Assembly (NCBI RefSeq): GCF_016906305.1 | Contig: NZ_JADDOL010000007.1 | Location: forward strand, 62,001 to 126,000 | Direction: 5' to 3' | Length of the DNA: 64,000 nucleotides | Origin: Alloalcanivorax marinus | GTDB lineage: Bacteria > Pseudomonadota > Gammaproteobacteria > Pseudomonadales > Alcanivoracaceae | Shown: piece by piece, positions 57,137 through 64,000 of the stretch | How positions within the stretch are numbered: the stretch's first letter is position 1 | Layout of the letters: each line of letters begins with the position of its first letter | Position numbers and translations under genes: made by a program | Notes under the pieces: generated by a model | Databases searched by the model: none | What the model saw: the letters and a program-made list of their open reading frames with translations, nothing else | Told to the model about the DNA's origin: nothing

Positions 57137-57190
57137 GAGCCAAATAAAAAACCCCGACATCTTTCGATGCCGGGGTTCTTTATTTGGCTC
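57137..57190 (-). terminator. tRNA-Asn terminator inside a mirrored tail hairpin
   Basis: On the minus strand the core is a CCCC(G)GCATC-GAAA-GATG hairpin followed by six T. Pairing continues outward to 25 positions with two mismatches, so that the tRNA 3' end GAGCCAAATA is mirrored 43 bases downstream. Same design as at tRNA-Ser. Confidence 0.85.
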
Positions 57191-57260
57191 CGCCTGCTGG
57201 GCTCGAACCAGCGACCCGCTGATTAACAGTCAGCTGCTCTACCAACTGAGCTAAGGCGGA
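57185..57260 (-). tRNA. tRNA-Asn (GUU)
   Basis: 76 bases with CCA encoded. TCCGCCT pairs with AGGCGGA; D loop AGTTGGTA; anticodon loop CTGTTAA (GUU); T arm CTGGTTCGAGCCCAG. All standard features are present. Confidence 0.97.
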
Positions 57261-57276
57261 ATAACTTGAGGCGCGT

Positions 57277-57305
57277 ATAGTAGTGGCGGCCCCCGGGGGC
57301 GTCAA
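57277..57305 (-). promoter_or_regulatory. tRNA-Asn promoter
   Basis: On the minus strand, -35 TTGACG (57300-57305), 17 bases, -10 TACTAT (57277-57282), 16 bases before the tRNA. A GC-rich discriminator (GCGCC) follows, as in stable-RNA promoters. Confidence 0.7.
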
Positions 57306-57327
57306 CACCCGGGGGACCGTTTGTTGC

Positions 57328-58518
57328 TTATTTAGACAGTGCCTGCTCGATGCGACGGATCGCCTCTTTCAGGGTGTCCATGCCGGTGGCGAAGGACAGG
57401 CGCAGGCAGCCGGGGGCGCCGAAGGCGGAACCGGGCACCAGGGCCACTTCCGCGGTCTCCAGCAGCTGGGCGGCCAGGTCGGTGCAGCTTTCCACCCCGT
57501 CCATGGCGGCGATGGCGCCGGAGAAGTCCGGGAAGGCATAGAAAGTGCCGTCGCCGGCGGCGCAGGTCACGCCCGGCAGCTTGTTGAGGGCGTCCACCAC
57601 GTAGTCGTGGCGCTCCTTGAAGGCCTTGACCATGTCCTTCACGCACTGCTGGTCGCCGGACAGGGCGGCCTCGGCGGCGGCCTGGCTGATGGAGGCCGGG
57701 TTGGAGGTGGACTGGCTCTGCACCTTCTTCATGGCCGCGATCAGCTTCTGGGGGCCGCCGGCGTAGCCGATCCGCCAGCCGGTCATGGAGTAGGCCTTGG
57801 ACACGCCGTTCATCACCACGGTGCGGTCATACAGCGCCGGGCAGGCGTTGACGATGTTCACGAACGGCTTGCCGGTCCACAGGATGTGCTCGTACATGTC
57901 GTCGGTGGCGACCACGATGTCCGGGTGCTTCTCCAGCACCGCGCCCAGGGCGGCCAGTTCCTCTTCGGAGTAGGCCATGCCGGACGGGTTGGACGGGCTG
58001 TTGATCACGAACAGGCGGGTCTTCGGCGTGATCGCCGCTTCCAGCTGTTCCGGGGTGATCTTGAAGCGGCTGTCCACGTCGGTTTCCAGGATCACGGGCA
58101 CGCCGCCGGCCACTTTCACCATGTCCGGGTAGCTCACCCAGTAGGGTGCCGGGATGATCGCCTCGTCACCGTCGTTGAGCAGCGCCAGGGCCATGTTGAA
58201 GAAGCTCTGTTTGCCGCCGCTGGACACCAGGATCTGGTTGGCCTCGTAGTCCAGGCCGTTCTCGTTCTTGAATTTGGCGATGATGGCCTTTTTCAGACCG
58301 GGAGTGCCGTCCACCGGGGTATACTTGGTTTTACCGGCGTTGATCGCCTCGATGGCGGCCTGTTTGATATGATCCGGGGTATCGAAATCCGGCTCGCCCG
58401 CGCCCAGGCCGATGATGTCCTTGCCCTCGGCACGCAGTTCAGCGGCTTTGGAAGTAATCGCCAGCGTTGGGGAAGGCTTGATGCGTTGTACGCGGTCGGA
58501 AAGGTTGATATCGGACAT
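57328..58518 (-). CDS. class I/II aminotransferase (aspartate aminotransferase type)
   Basis: 396 residues. PLP-binding residues are in VINSPSNPSGMAYS, VVATDDMYEHILW and the Schiff-base Lys in MNGVSKAYSMTGWRIGYAGG; the C-terminal Arg is in PGCLRLSFATGMD. The start LSDRVQRIKPSPTLAITSKA matches the AatA/AspC group Ib enzymes, which also may accept prephenate. GAGGAGT precedes the ATG. It is read away from uvrB. Confidence 0.9.
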   Translation of the reverse strand: MSDINLSDRVQRIKPSPTLAITSKAAELRAEGKDIIGLGAGEPDFDTPDHIKQAAIEAINAGKTKYTPVDGTPGLKKAIIAKFKNENGLDYEANQILVSSGGKQSFFNMALALLNDGDEAIIPAPYWVSYPDMVKVAGGVPVILETDVDSRFKITPEQLEAAITPKTRLFVINSPSNPSGMAYSEEELAALGAVLEKHPDIVVATDDMYEHILWTGKPFVNIVNACPALYDRTVVMNGVSKAYSMTGWRIGYAGGPQKLIAAMKKVQSQSTSNPASISQAAAEAALSGDQQCVKDMVKAFKERHDYVVDALNKLPGVTCAAGDGTFYAFPDFSGAIAAMDGVESCTDLAAQLLETAEVALVPGSAFGAPGCLRLSFATGMDTLKEAIRRIEQALSK

Positions 58519-58692
58519 GCACTCCTCATCTCTCTAATGAGTTGACGCCCCGGGCGCCATGCCGGGGGCACCCTGGACGGCGCGCCGCGGCGCGGTTCAG
58601 GGCCAGTAATGTTACCGCATTCGGGGAGCACCTCCCAGCCTGAGCCCCGCCGGGCCCACGGATTTTTCCCTTTATTACCGCACCGAGGACAC

Positions 58693-60708
58693 ATGGCAGA
58701 CACCGCCTTCAAGCTGCATTCGGAGTACCAGCCCGCCGGCGACCAGCCCACCGCCATCGCCGGCCTGGTGGAGGGCATTCACGACGGACTGGGCCACCAG
58801 ACCCTGCTCGGCGTGACCGGCTCCGGCAAGACCTTCACCATGGCCAACGTGATCCAGCAGGTCCAGCGCCCCACCATCATCCTGGCGCCCAACAAGACCC
58901 TGGCCGCCCAGCTCTACGGGGAGTTCAAGGCGTTCTTCCCGGAGAACGCGGTGGAGTATTTCGTTTCCTATTACGACTACTACCAGCCGGAGGCCTACGT
59001 CCCCAGTTCGGACACCTTCATCGAGAAGGACGCCTCGGTGAACGAGCACATCGAGCAGATGCGCCTGTCCGCCACCAAGGCGATTCTGGAGCGCCGCGAC
59101 ACCATCATCGTCGCCACCGTGTCCGCCATCTACGGCCTGGGCGACCCGGCCAGCTACCACGCCATGGTGCTGCACCTGGTGCGCGGCGACCGCATCGACC
59201 AGCGCGACCTGCTGCGCCGTCTGGCGGAGCTGCAGTACACCCGCAACGAAATGGACTTCCGCCGCGCCACCTACCGGGTGCGCGGCGACGTCATCGACAT
59301 CTTCCCGGCGGAGGAAGAGAAAGAGGCGGTGCGCATCGAGCTGTTCGACGACGAGATCGAGGACATCAGCATCTTCGACCCGCTCACCGGCGAGGTGATC
59401 AAGCGGGTGGGGCGCATCACCATCTACCCGAAGAGCCACTACGTCACCCCCCGGGAGACGGTGCTCAAGGCCATCGAGATGATCAAGGAGGAGCTGGCCG
59501 ACCGGCTCAAGACCCTCAAGGACAACAACAAGCTGGTGGAGGCCCAGCGGCTGGAGCAGCGCACCCGCTTCGACATCGAGATGCTCCAGGAGCTGGGCTA
59601 CTGCAACGGGGTGGAAAACTACTCGCGCCTGTTCTCCGGCCGCCAGCCCGGCGAGGCGCCGCCCACCCTGTTCGACTACCTGCCCGACGACGCCATGCTG
59701 ATCGTGGACGAATCCCACGTCACCATTCCCCAGCTCGGCGGCATGTACAAAGGGGACCGCTCGCGCAAGGAGACCCTGGTGGAGTTCGGCTTCCGGCTGC
59801 CCTCGGCCCTGGACAACCGGCCCCTCAAGTTCGAGGAATGGGAACGGCTGGCGCCGCAAATGGTGTTCGTCTCCGCCACCCCTGGGCCCTACGAAGAGAA
59901 ATACGCCGGCCAGGTGGTGGAACAGGTGGTGCGGCCCACCGGCCTGGTGGACCCGGCCATCGAGGTGCGCCCGGCGGGCAGCCAGGTGGACGACCTGCTC
60001 GGCGAAGTGCGCGAGTCGGTGGAGAAGGGCGAGCGGGTGCTGGTCACCACCCTCACCAAGCGCATGGCCGAGGACCTCACCGAGTACCTGAACGAGCACG
60101 GCGTCAAGGTGCGCTACCTGCACTCCGACATCGACACCGTGGAGCGGGTGGAGATCATCCGCGACCTGCGCCTGGGCAAGTTCGACGTGCTGGTGGGCAT
60201 CAACCTGCTCCGCGAGGGCCTGGACATGCCCGAGGTGGCTCTGGTGGCGATCCTGGACGCCGACAAGGAAGGCTTCCTGCGCGCCGAGCGCTCGCTGATC
60301 CAGACCATCGGCCGGGCGGCCCGTAACATCAACGGCCGCGCCATCCTCTACGCCGATGAGATCACCGGCTCCATGCGCCGCGCCATGGACGAAACCGAGC
60401 GTCGCCGGGACAAGCAGATCGCCCACAACAAGGAGCAGGGCATCACGCCCCAGGCGCTCAAGAAACAGGTGCGCGACATCATGGACGACGCCTACACCAC
60501 CGGCGCCGGCCAGCCCGACCGCAAGCGCAACCGCAAGGTGGCCGAGGACAAGGGCAAGTACGTGGCCCGCTCACCGGCGGAGGTGGCCAAGGACATCGAG
60601 AAGCTGGAAGCGGAAATGATGGAGCACGCCAAGAACCTGGAATTCGAGCAGGCCGCCGCGGTGCGCGACAAAATCCACAAGCTCCGCGAGGAAGGCTTCA
60701 TGCGGTAG
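58693..60708 (+). CDS. uvrB: excinuclease ABC subunit UvrB
   Basis: 671 residues, the standard length. It loads on damaged DNA with UvrA and guides UvrC. Walker [17 protein letters not shown], the beta-hairpin region [20 protein letters not shown], the DEAD-like DESH box, motif [12 protein letters not shown] and the C-terminal UVR domain ([20 protein letters not shown]) are present. I see no LexA box in the 174 bases upstream. ATG at 58693 follows GAGGACAC. Confidence 0.97.
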   Translation: MADTAFKLHSEYQPAGDQPTAIAGLVEGIHDGLGHQTLLGVTGSGKTFTMANVIQQVQRPTIILAPNKTLAAQLYGEFKAFFPENAVEYFVSYYDYYQPEAYVPSSDTFIEKDASVNEHIEQMRLSATKAILERRDTIIVATVSAIYGLGDPASYHAMVLHLVRGDRIDQRDLLRRLAELQYTRNEMDFRRATYRVRGDVIDIFPAEEEKEAVRIELFDDEIEDISIFDPLTGEVIKRVGRITIYPKSHYVTPRETVLKAIEMIKEELADRLKTLKDNNKLVEAQRLEQRTRFDIEMLQELGYCNGVENYSRLFSGRQPGEAPPTLFDYLPDDAMLIVDESHVTIPQLGGMYKGDRSRKETLVEFGFRLPSALDNRPLKFEEWERLAPQMVFVSATPGPYEEKYAGQVVEQVVRPTGLVDPAIEVRPAGSQVDDLLGEVRESVEKGERVLVTTLTKRMAEDLTEYLNEHGVKVRYLHSDIDTVERVEIIRDLRLGKFDVLVGINLLREGLDMPEVALVAILDADKEGFLRAERSLIQTIGRAARNINGRAILYADEITGSMRRAMDETERRRDKQIAHNKEQGITPQALKKQVRDIMDDAYTTGAGQPDRKRNRKVAEDKGKYVARSPAEVAKDIEKLEAEMMEHAKNLEFEQAAAVRDKIHKLREEGFMR

Positions 60709-60713
60709 GAACG

Positions 60714-60779
60714 GTGGTCCCACCGCGATTCGCCCGGCCCTTTGGCGGGGTCCATCGCGGTGGGAGTGCCGCTCCTACG
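60714..60779. repeat. diverged REP pair
   Basis: GGTGGTCCCACCGCGATT and ATCGCGGTGGGAGTGCCGCT flank a GC-rich centre and resemble the window's REP units with altered stems. It fills the gap between uvrB and the copper-protein gene. Confidence 0.5.
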
Positions 60780-61101
60780 CCACCATGGCGCTGCACTCGC
60801 GCACGCACGCCATGCAGGCGTCGGCGCACTCGCGGCAATGGTCGTGGTCGTGCTTGCCGCACTCCTCGCCGCAGGCCTTGCACACCTCGGCGCACAGCTC
60901 GCACAACTGGATGGCGAAGCGGCTGTCCTGCGCCAGGTACTGCGCCGCCAGCCGGCAGATCGCCGCGCACTGCAAATCCAGGCGGATGCACTCCGCCATC
61001 TCTTCCCGGTTGCCTTCCTCCAGGCAGCTCACCGCGCAATGGTCGCAATAGGCCGCGCAACGGTTGCAGGCCTCGATACAGGCGCTGTGATTGATCGCCA
61101 T
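60775..61101 (-). CDS. cytosolic Cys-rich copper-storage-like four-helix protein (Csp/DUF326)
   Basis: 108 residues with 19 Cys, mostly as CxxxC and CxxC along predicted helices (CIEACNRCAAYCDHCAVSC, CELCAEVCKACGEEC, CRECADACMACVREC), and a HDHDHC loop. This is the pattern of Csp copper-storage proteins that line a four-helix bundle with thiolates and hold many Cu(I). No signal peptide, so it fits the cytosolic Csp3 class. AAGGAGG precedes the ATG. Confidence 0.85.
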   Translation of the reverse strand: MAINHSACIEACNRCAAYCDHCAVSCLEEGNREEMAECIRLDLQCAAICRLAAQYLAQDSRFAIQLCELCAEVCKACGEECGKHDHDHCRECADACMACVRECSAMVA

Positions 61102-61157
61102 GACATCCTCCTTGATGTGGATCGTGGGTTCACGGCTTCGACGCTAGCAACGGGCGC

Positions 61158-61178
61158 GCGCTCGCGGCAAGCGAGCGC
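61158..61178. repeat. GC-rich hairpin upstream of the copper protein gene
   Basis: GCGCTCGC-GGCAA-GCGAGCGC, eight perfect pairs, in the 182-base divergent region between the Csp gene and the solute-binding gene. It could be a regulator site or structural; no known copper-regulator motif is recognised. Confidence 0.4.
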
Positions 61179-61283
61179 TCGGCATTTGCGTGAACAATAC
61201 GTAAAAGAATGCTGAATGCTTTTGACGGGCGCCCGACACGGGTCTAGAAAAAAGGAACCGCAACAAGACGCAAGGAGAGCGCT

Positions 61284-62027
61284 ATGGTGACGCACGGAGC
61301 GCGTCGTTTGCTGTGGCTGGCGTGTCTGGCCCTGCTGCTGGTCGGGCCCGGCTGCCGTTACCCCCGCGACGTGGAAGGCACCCTGGACCGGGTGCGCGGC
61401 GGGGTGCTGCATGTGGGCGTTACCGAAAACCCGCCCTGGGTGGTCCGTGGCGACCCGCCCGCCGGGGTGGAGGTCGACCTGGCGCGGGAGATCGCCGCCG
61501 CGCTGGACGCCCGGGTGCGCTGGCACTGGGGCGCGCAAAGCGAACTGATTGCCGCCCTGGAACAGCGCCAGATCGACCTGGTGATCGGCGGCCTGCGCGA
61601 CAACCCGGCGCTGACAAAACAAGTGGCGTTGACCAAGCCCTACGCCAAACTGCCGGCGGGCGTGGGCTTTCCCGCCGGCGCCGGCAAGGCGCCGCCGGAC
61701 AACCTGGACGGTCAGACCGTGCACGTGCCCCGCGTCAACCATCTGGCCGATCCCCTGCACGACGAAGGCGCCCGCGTGGTGCCCTTCGACGGACCACCGC
61801 CCACCGGCCAGGCCCTGGGCGGCGCGCACTGGTGGCTGCGGGCCCGCGGCCTCACCGTGGGGCCCTGGGTGCTGCGCACCGAACGTCACGTGATGGCGGT
61901 GCCCAAGGGCGAGAACGCCTGGCTGGCCCTGGTGCAGCGTCATCTGAACGGCGTCGACGACCTGCCGGCCCGCCTGGCTGACGCCAGCCGCGCCTACCCG
62001 GATGGCCAGGGAGGGGAATCCCAATGA
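61284..62027 (+). CDS. periplasmic solute-binding protein (family 3)
   Basis: 247 residues. An N-terminal signal ends in GPGC, a weak lipobox. The binding domain begins GVLHVGVTENPPWVVRGD, PAGVEVDLAREIAAALDARV, ALEQRQIDLVIGGLRDNP, the SBP_bac_3 pattern of amino-acid receptors. No ABC permease or ATPase is nearby. Instead its stop overlaps the ATG of a cation efflux gene. AAGGAGAGC precedes the ATG. Confidence 0.8.
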   Translation: MVTHGARRLLWLACLALLLVGPGCRYPRDVEGTLDRVRGGVLHVGVTENPPWVVRGDPPAGVEVDLAREIAAALDARVRWHWGAQSELIAALEQRQIDLVIGGLRDNPALTKQVALTKPYAKLPAGVGFPAGAGKAPPDNLDGQTVHVPRVNHLADPLHDEGARVVPFDGPPPTGQALGGAHWWLRARGLTVGPWVLRTERHVMAVPKGENAWLALVQRHLNGVDDLPARLADASRAYPDGQGGESQ

Positions 62028-62974
62028 AAGTACGCGCGGCTTACCGTTTACCCGACGACAAGCACCGGGCCATTGAACGGCTGGTGCGCCTGGAATGGCT
62101 CAACCTGGTCCTGCGTATCAGCATCGTGGCGGTGATGTATTTCGCCCTGGGCAACAGCCAGGCCATGAAAGCCGGCTGGTACGAGGACATCCTGTCGCTG
62201 CTGCCGGCCATCATGTTCCTGCTGGTGGTGCGCTTTCGGGACCGCACACCGAACGAGCGCTACCCCTATGGCTACCAGCGGCTCACCATCATCGCCTTCC
62301 TCGCCGCCTCGGTGGCGCTGCTGATGATGGGCGGCTTTCTGCTGGTGGACTCGCTGATCAAGCTGGTGAGCATGGAACACCCCACCATCGGGGTCATCGA
62401 GCTGTTCGGCCACTCCATCTGGATGGGCTGGGTGATGATCGCGGCGCTGGCCTACAGCGTGGTGATCCCGCTTACGCTGGGCTTTTTCCAGGAACGGCTG
62501 GCGGAACAGGTCCACGAGAAAACCGTCTACGCCGACGCCAAAATGAGCAAGGCGGACTGGATGACCGGGCTCGCCGCGGCCATCGGCGTGCTGGGCGTGG
62601 GCGCCGGCTGGTGGTGGGCGGACGCCCTGGCCGGCGCGCTGATCTCCCTGGACATCATCAGCGACGGCTTCAAGAACCTGCGGGAGGCGGTGGGCGATAC
62701 CCTGGACCGGCACCCCCGCTTCACCGCCAAAACCGAACCCTCGCCGCTGCCCGAGGAACTGGCCGCCAGGCTCCGCGCCATGCCCTGGGTGAAGCACGCC
62801 GAGGTACGCCTGCGCGAAGAAGGCCACGTGTTCAGCGGTGAAGCCTTCGTGGTGCCGCACAGTGATGATAACCTCACCCACAACATCGCCGAAGCCACCC
62901 GCGCCCTCAACCACCACGACTGGCGCCTCTACGAAATCGTCATCACCCCCCTCCCCGGGGTCGGACCCCGATAA
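62024..62974 (+). CDS. cation diffusion facilitator (CDF) family transporter
   Basis: 316 residues with about six membrane helices followed by a cytosolic C-terminal domain (from about 215). WYEDILSLLPAIMFLLVVRF, RYPYGYQRLTIIAFLAASVAL and KMSKADWMTGLAAAIGVLG correspond to the CDF metal-site helices; DALAGALISLDIISDGFKNL leads to the C-terminal domain. Metal unknown; the usual HxxxD is altered (ExxxD-like), so specificity may be shifted. Coupled (ATGA) to the solute-binding gene. Confidence 0.82.
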   Translation: MKVRAAYRLPDDKHRAIERLVRLEWLNLVLRISIVAVMYFALGNSQAMKAGWYEDILSLLPAIMFLLVVRFRDRTPNERYPYGYQRLTIIAFLAASVALLMMGGFLLVDSLIKLVSMEHPTIGVIELFGHSIWMGWVMIAALAYSVVIPLTLGFFQERLAEQVHEKTVYADAKMSKADWMTGLAAAIGVLGVGAGWWWADALAGALISLDIISDGFKNLREAVGDTLDRHPRFTAKTEPSPLPEELAARLRAMPWVKHAEVRLREEGHVFSGEAFVVPHSDDNLTHNIAEATRALNHHDWRLYEIVITPLPGVGPR

Positions 62975-63070
62975 GGGTTTGATTTTTATGGGATTGGTGG
63001 GCGAATGGGCGGGTGTTTTAGGGCTTGGAGGCCGATTTTGGGCCCTGTTTTCATCGTTTAAGGAGTTTCC

Positions 63071-64000
63071 ATGCCGATTGCCATGGTCATGCATCAAGCC
63101 GGCGGCCCCGAAGTACTGAAAGCCGAGAACATCGATATCGGCGCTCCCGGGCCGGGTGAGCTGCATCTCAAGCAGACCGCCGTGGGGGTCAACTTCCACG
63201 ATATCTACGTGCGCTCGGGTCTCTACCAGACCCTGCCGCTGCCCGGCGTGCCCGGCCTGGAAGGGGCCGGCGAGGTGCTGGCGGTGGGCGAGGGCGTGGA
63301 GCGCCTCCAGGTGGGCGACCGGGTCGCCTATATCGCCCACGGCTACGGCGCCTACGCGGAAGAGCGGCTGATCAAGGCGGACAATGCGGTGCGCCTGCCG
63401 GAGGGGCTGGACGACACCCTGGTGGCCGGCATGATGGTGCGCGGCCTCACCGCCCGGGTGCTGATGACCGACGTGTTCGCCCTGAAGCCGTCCCACACCC
63501 TGCTGGTGCAGGCCGCCGCCGGCGGTGTCGGCCAGCTGCTTTGCCAGTGGGCCCACCATCTGGGCGCCACCGTGATCGGCACCGTGGGCAGCGAGGCCAA
63601 GGCCGAGCAGGCCCGCGCCGGCGGCTGCGACCATGTGATCCTGTACCGCGAGCAGAACGTCACCGCGAAGGTCAAGGAGATCACCGGCGGCAAGGGCGTG
63701 GCGGTGGTCTACGATTCGGTGGGCAAGGACACCTTCTACGGGTCCCTCGACTGCCTGGCGCCGCGCGGCCACCTGGTCAACTTCGGCCAGTCCTCCGGCC
63801 CGGTGGAGCCGCTGGCCATGCCGCGCCTGGCGGCCGCTTCGCTGACCGTGACCCGCCCCATGCTCGGCCATTACATCGGCGACCTGGCGCGCCGCGACCA
63901 GGTGGCGGCGGAGTTCTTCGCCGCCCTTCAGGATGGCACCCTGACCCCCGCCGCGCCGGCGATCTACGACCTCAAGGACGTGGGCCGCGCCCATCAGGAT
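63071..64000 (+). CDS. NADPH:quinone oxidoreductase, truncated by the window end
   Basis: 310 codons are visible and the frame stays open to the last base. Zinc-less medium-chain reductase: GGPEVLKAENIDIGAPGPGE, VGVNFHDIYVRSGLY, PGVPGLEGAGEVLAVG and the NADPH site VQAAAGGVGQLLCQWA. This is the Qor (crystallin zeta) type; about 15-20 residues should be missing at the C-terminus. AGGAG lies before the ATG. Confidence 0.9.
   Translation, partial: MPIAMVMHQAGGPEVLKAENIDIGAPGPGELHLKQTAVGVNFHDIYVRSGLYQTLPLPGVPGLEGAGEVLAVGEGVERLQVGDRVAYIAHGYGAYAEERLIKADNAVRLPEGLDDTLVAGMMVRGLTARVLMTDVFALKPSHTLLVQAAAGGVGQLLCQWAHHLGATVIGTVGSEAKAEQARAGGCDHVILYREQNVTAKVKEITGGKGVAVVYDSVGKDTFYGSLDCLAPRGHLVNFGQSSGPVEPLAMPRLAAASLTVTRPMLGHYIGDLARRDQVAAEFFAALQDGTLTPAAPAIYDLKDVGRAHQD

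Noticed and set aside
57054-57254. 66-codon plus-strand frame across tRNA-Asn
   Set aside because: Overlaps the tRNA and terminator; composition is that of the hairpins.
58519-58692. LexA box for uvrB
   Set aside because: No CTGT-N8-ACAG or close variant found upstream of uvrB in this window.

Overview
The window is 64 kb of high-GC (roughly 70%) gammaproteobacterial chromosome with dense, mostly housekeeping gene content. The order recA-recX ... alaS-lysC-csrA-tRNA-Ser, the dnaX-ybaB-recR block behind the 4.5S RNA gene, the short 3'-CCA-encoding tRNAs and the many short REP palindromes suggest a Pseudomonadales/Oceanospirillales-type organism, perhaps an Alcanivorax relative. The genus is an inference from gene order and style only. 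There is no plasmid, prophage, intact insertion sequence or CRISPR array.

Layout. 1-5.8 kb: PhoX-like end, argC, small DUF7218 protein, two divergent thioesterases, SYLF lipid-binding protein, Zn alcohol dehydrogenase. 6-13.5 kb: pncC/cinA, recA (with a clear LexA box), recX, TSUP permease, alaS, lysC, csrA, tRNA-Ser. 13.6-16.2 kb: a hairpin-rich tRNA-tail element, then a TetR regulator divergent from an alcohol dehydrogenase/GXWXG operon. 16.4-22.7 kb: a 1001-residue beta-helix/dihaem cytochrome lipoprotein, a chemoreceptor, and aroG (DAHP synthase) preceded by a Phe/Tyr/Trp-rich leader peptide and an intrinsic terminator. 22.9-29.4 kb: cydDC divergent from cydABX (cytochrome bd). 29.5-41 kb: thiolase, pyrC, a CobW/DUF2796 metal pair, a large CoA-transferase, DUF4282, DUF2804, PadR, YbjN, a 2OG-Fe(II) oxygenase and a heat-shock Hsp20 gene. 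41-44.5 kb: ffs, a gene remnant, dnaX with a frameshift site, ybaB, recR. 44.5-54.1 kb: a polysaccharide locus. 54.3-64 kb: a PHP-type lipoprotein, a hypothetical lipoprotein, tRNA-Asn with a second tail element, an aspartate-type aminotransferase, uvrB, a Cys-rich copper protein, a solute-binding protein/CDF transporter pair, and a truncated quinone oxidoreductase.

The polysaccharide locus (44.5-54.1 kb) makes and exports a probable galactofuranose polymer: GalE supplies UDP-galactopyranose, Glf converts it to UDP-galactofuranose, a GlfT2-like and a second GT2 enzyme polymerise it, a polyprenyl-phosphate sugar transferase primes the lipid carrier, and a Wzm/Wzt-type ABC pair exports the chain. 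A sulfotransferase-like protein lies inside the operon. Its middle (about 47.2-50.6 kb) is visibly less GC-rich than the flanks, suggesting transfer.

The strongest regulatory signals are the recA promoter/LexA box, the aroG attenuator, an ANR/FNR box at the cydDC-cydABX divide, a sigma-32 promoter before hsp20, a dnaX programmed -1 frameshift cassette, and two tRNA genes whose 3' ends are mirrored and repeated in hairpin-rich downstream DNA.
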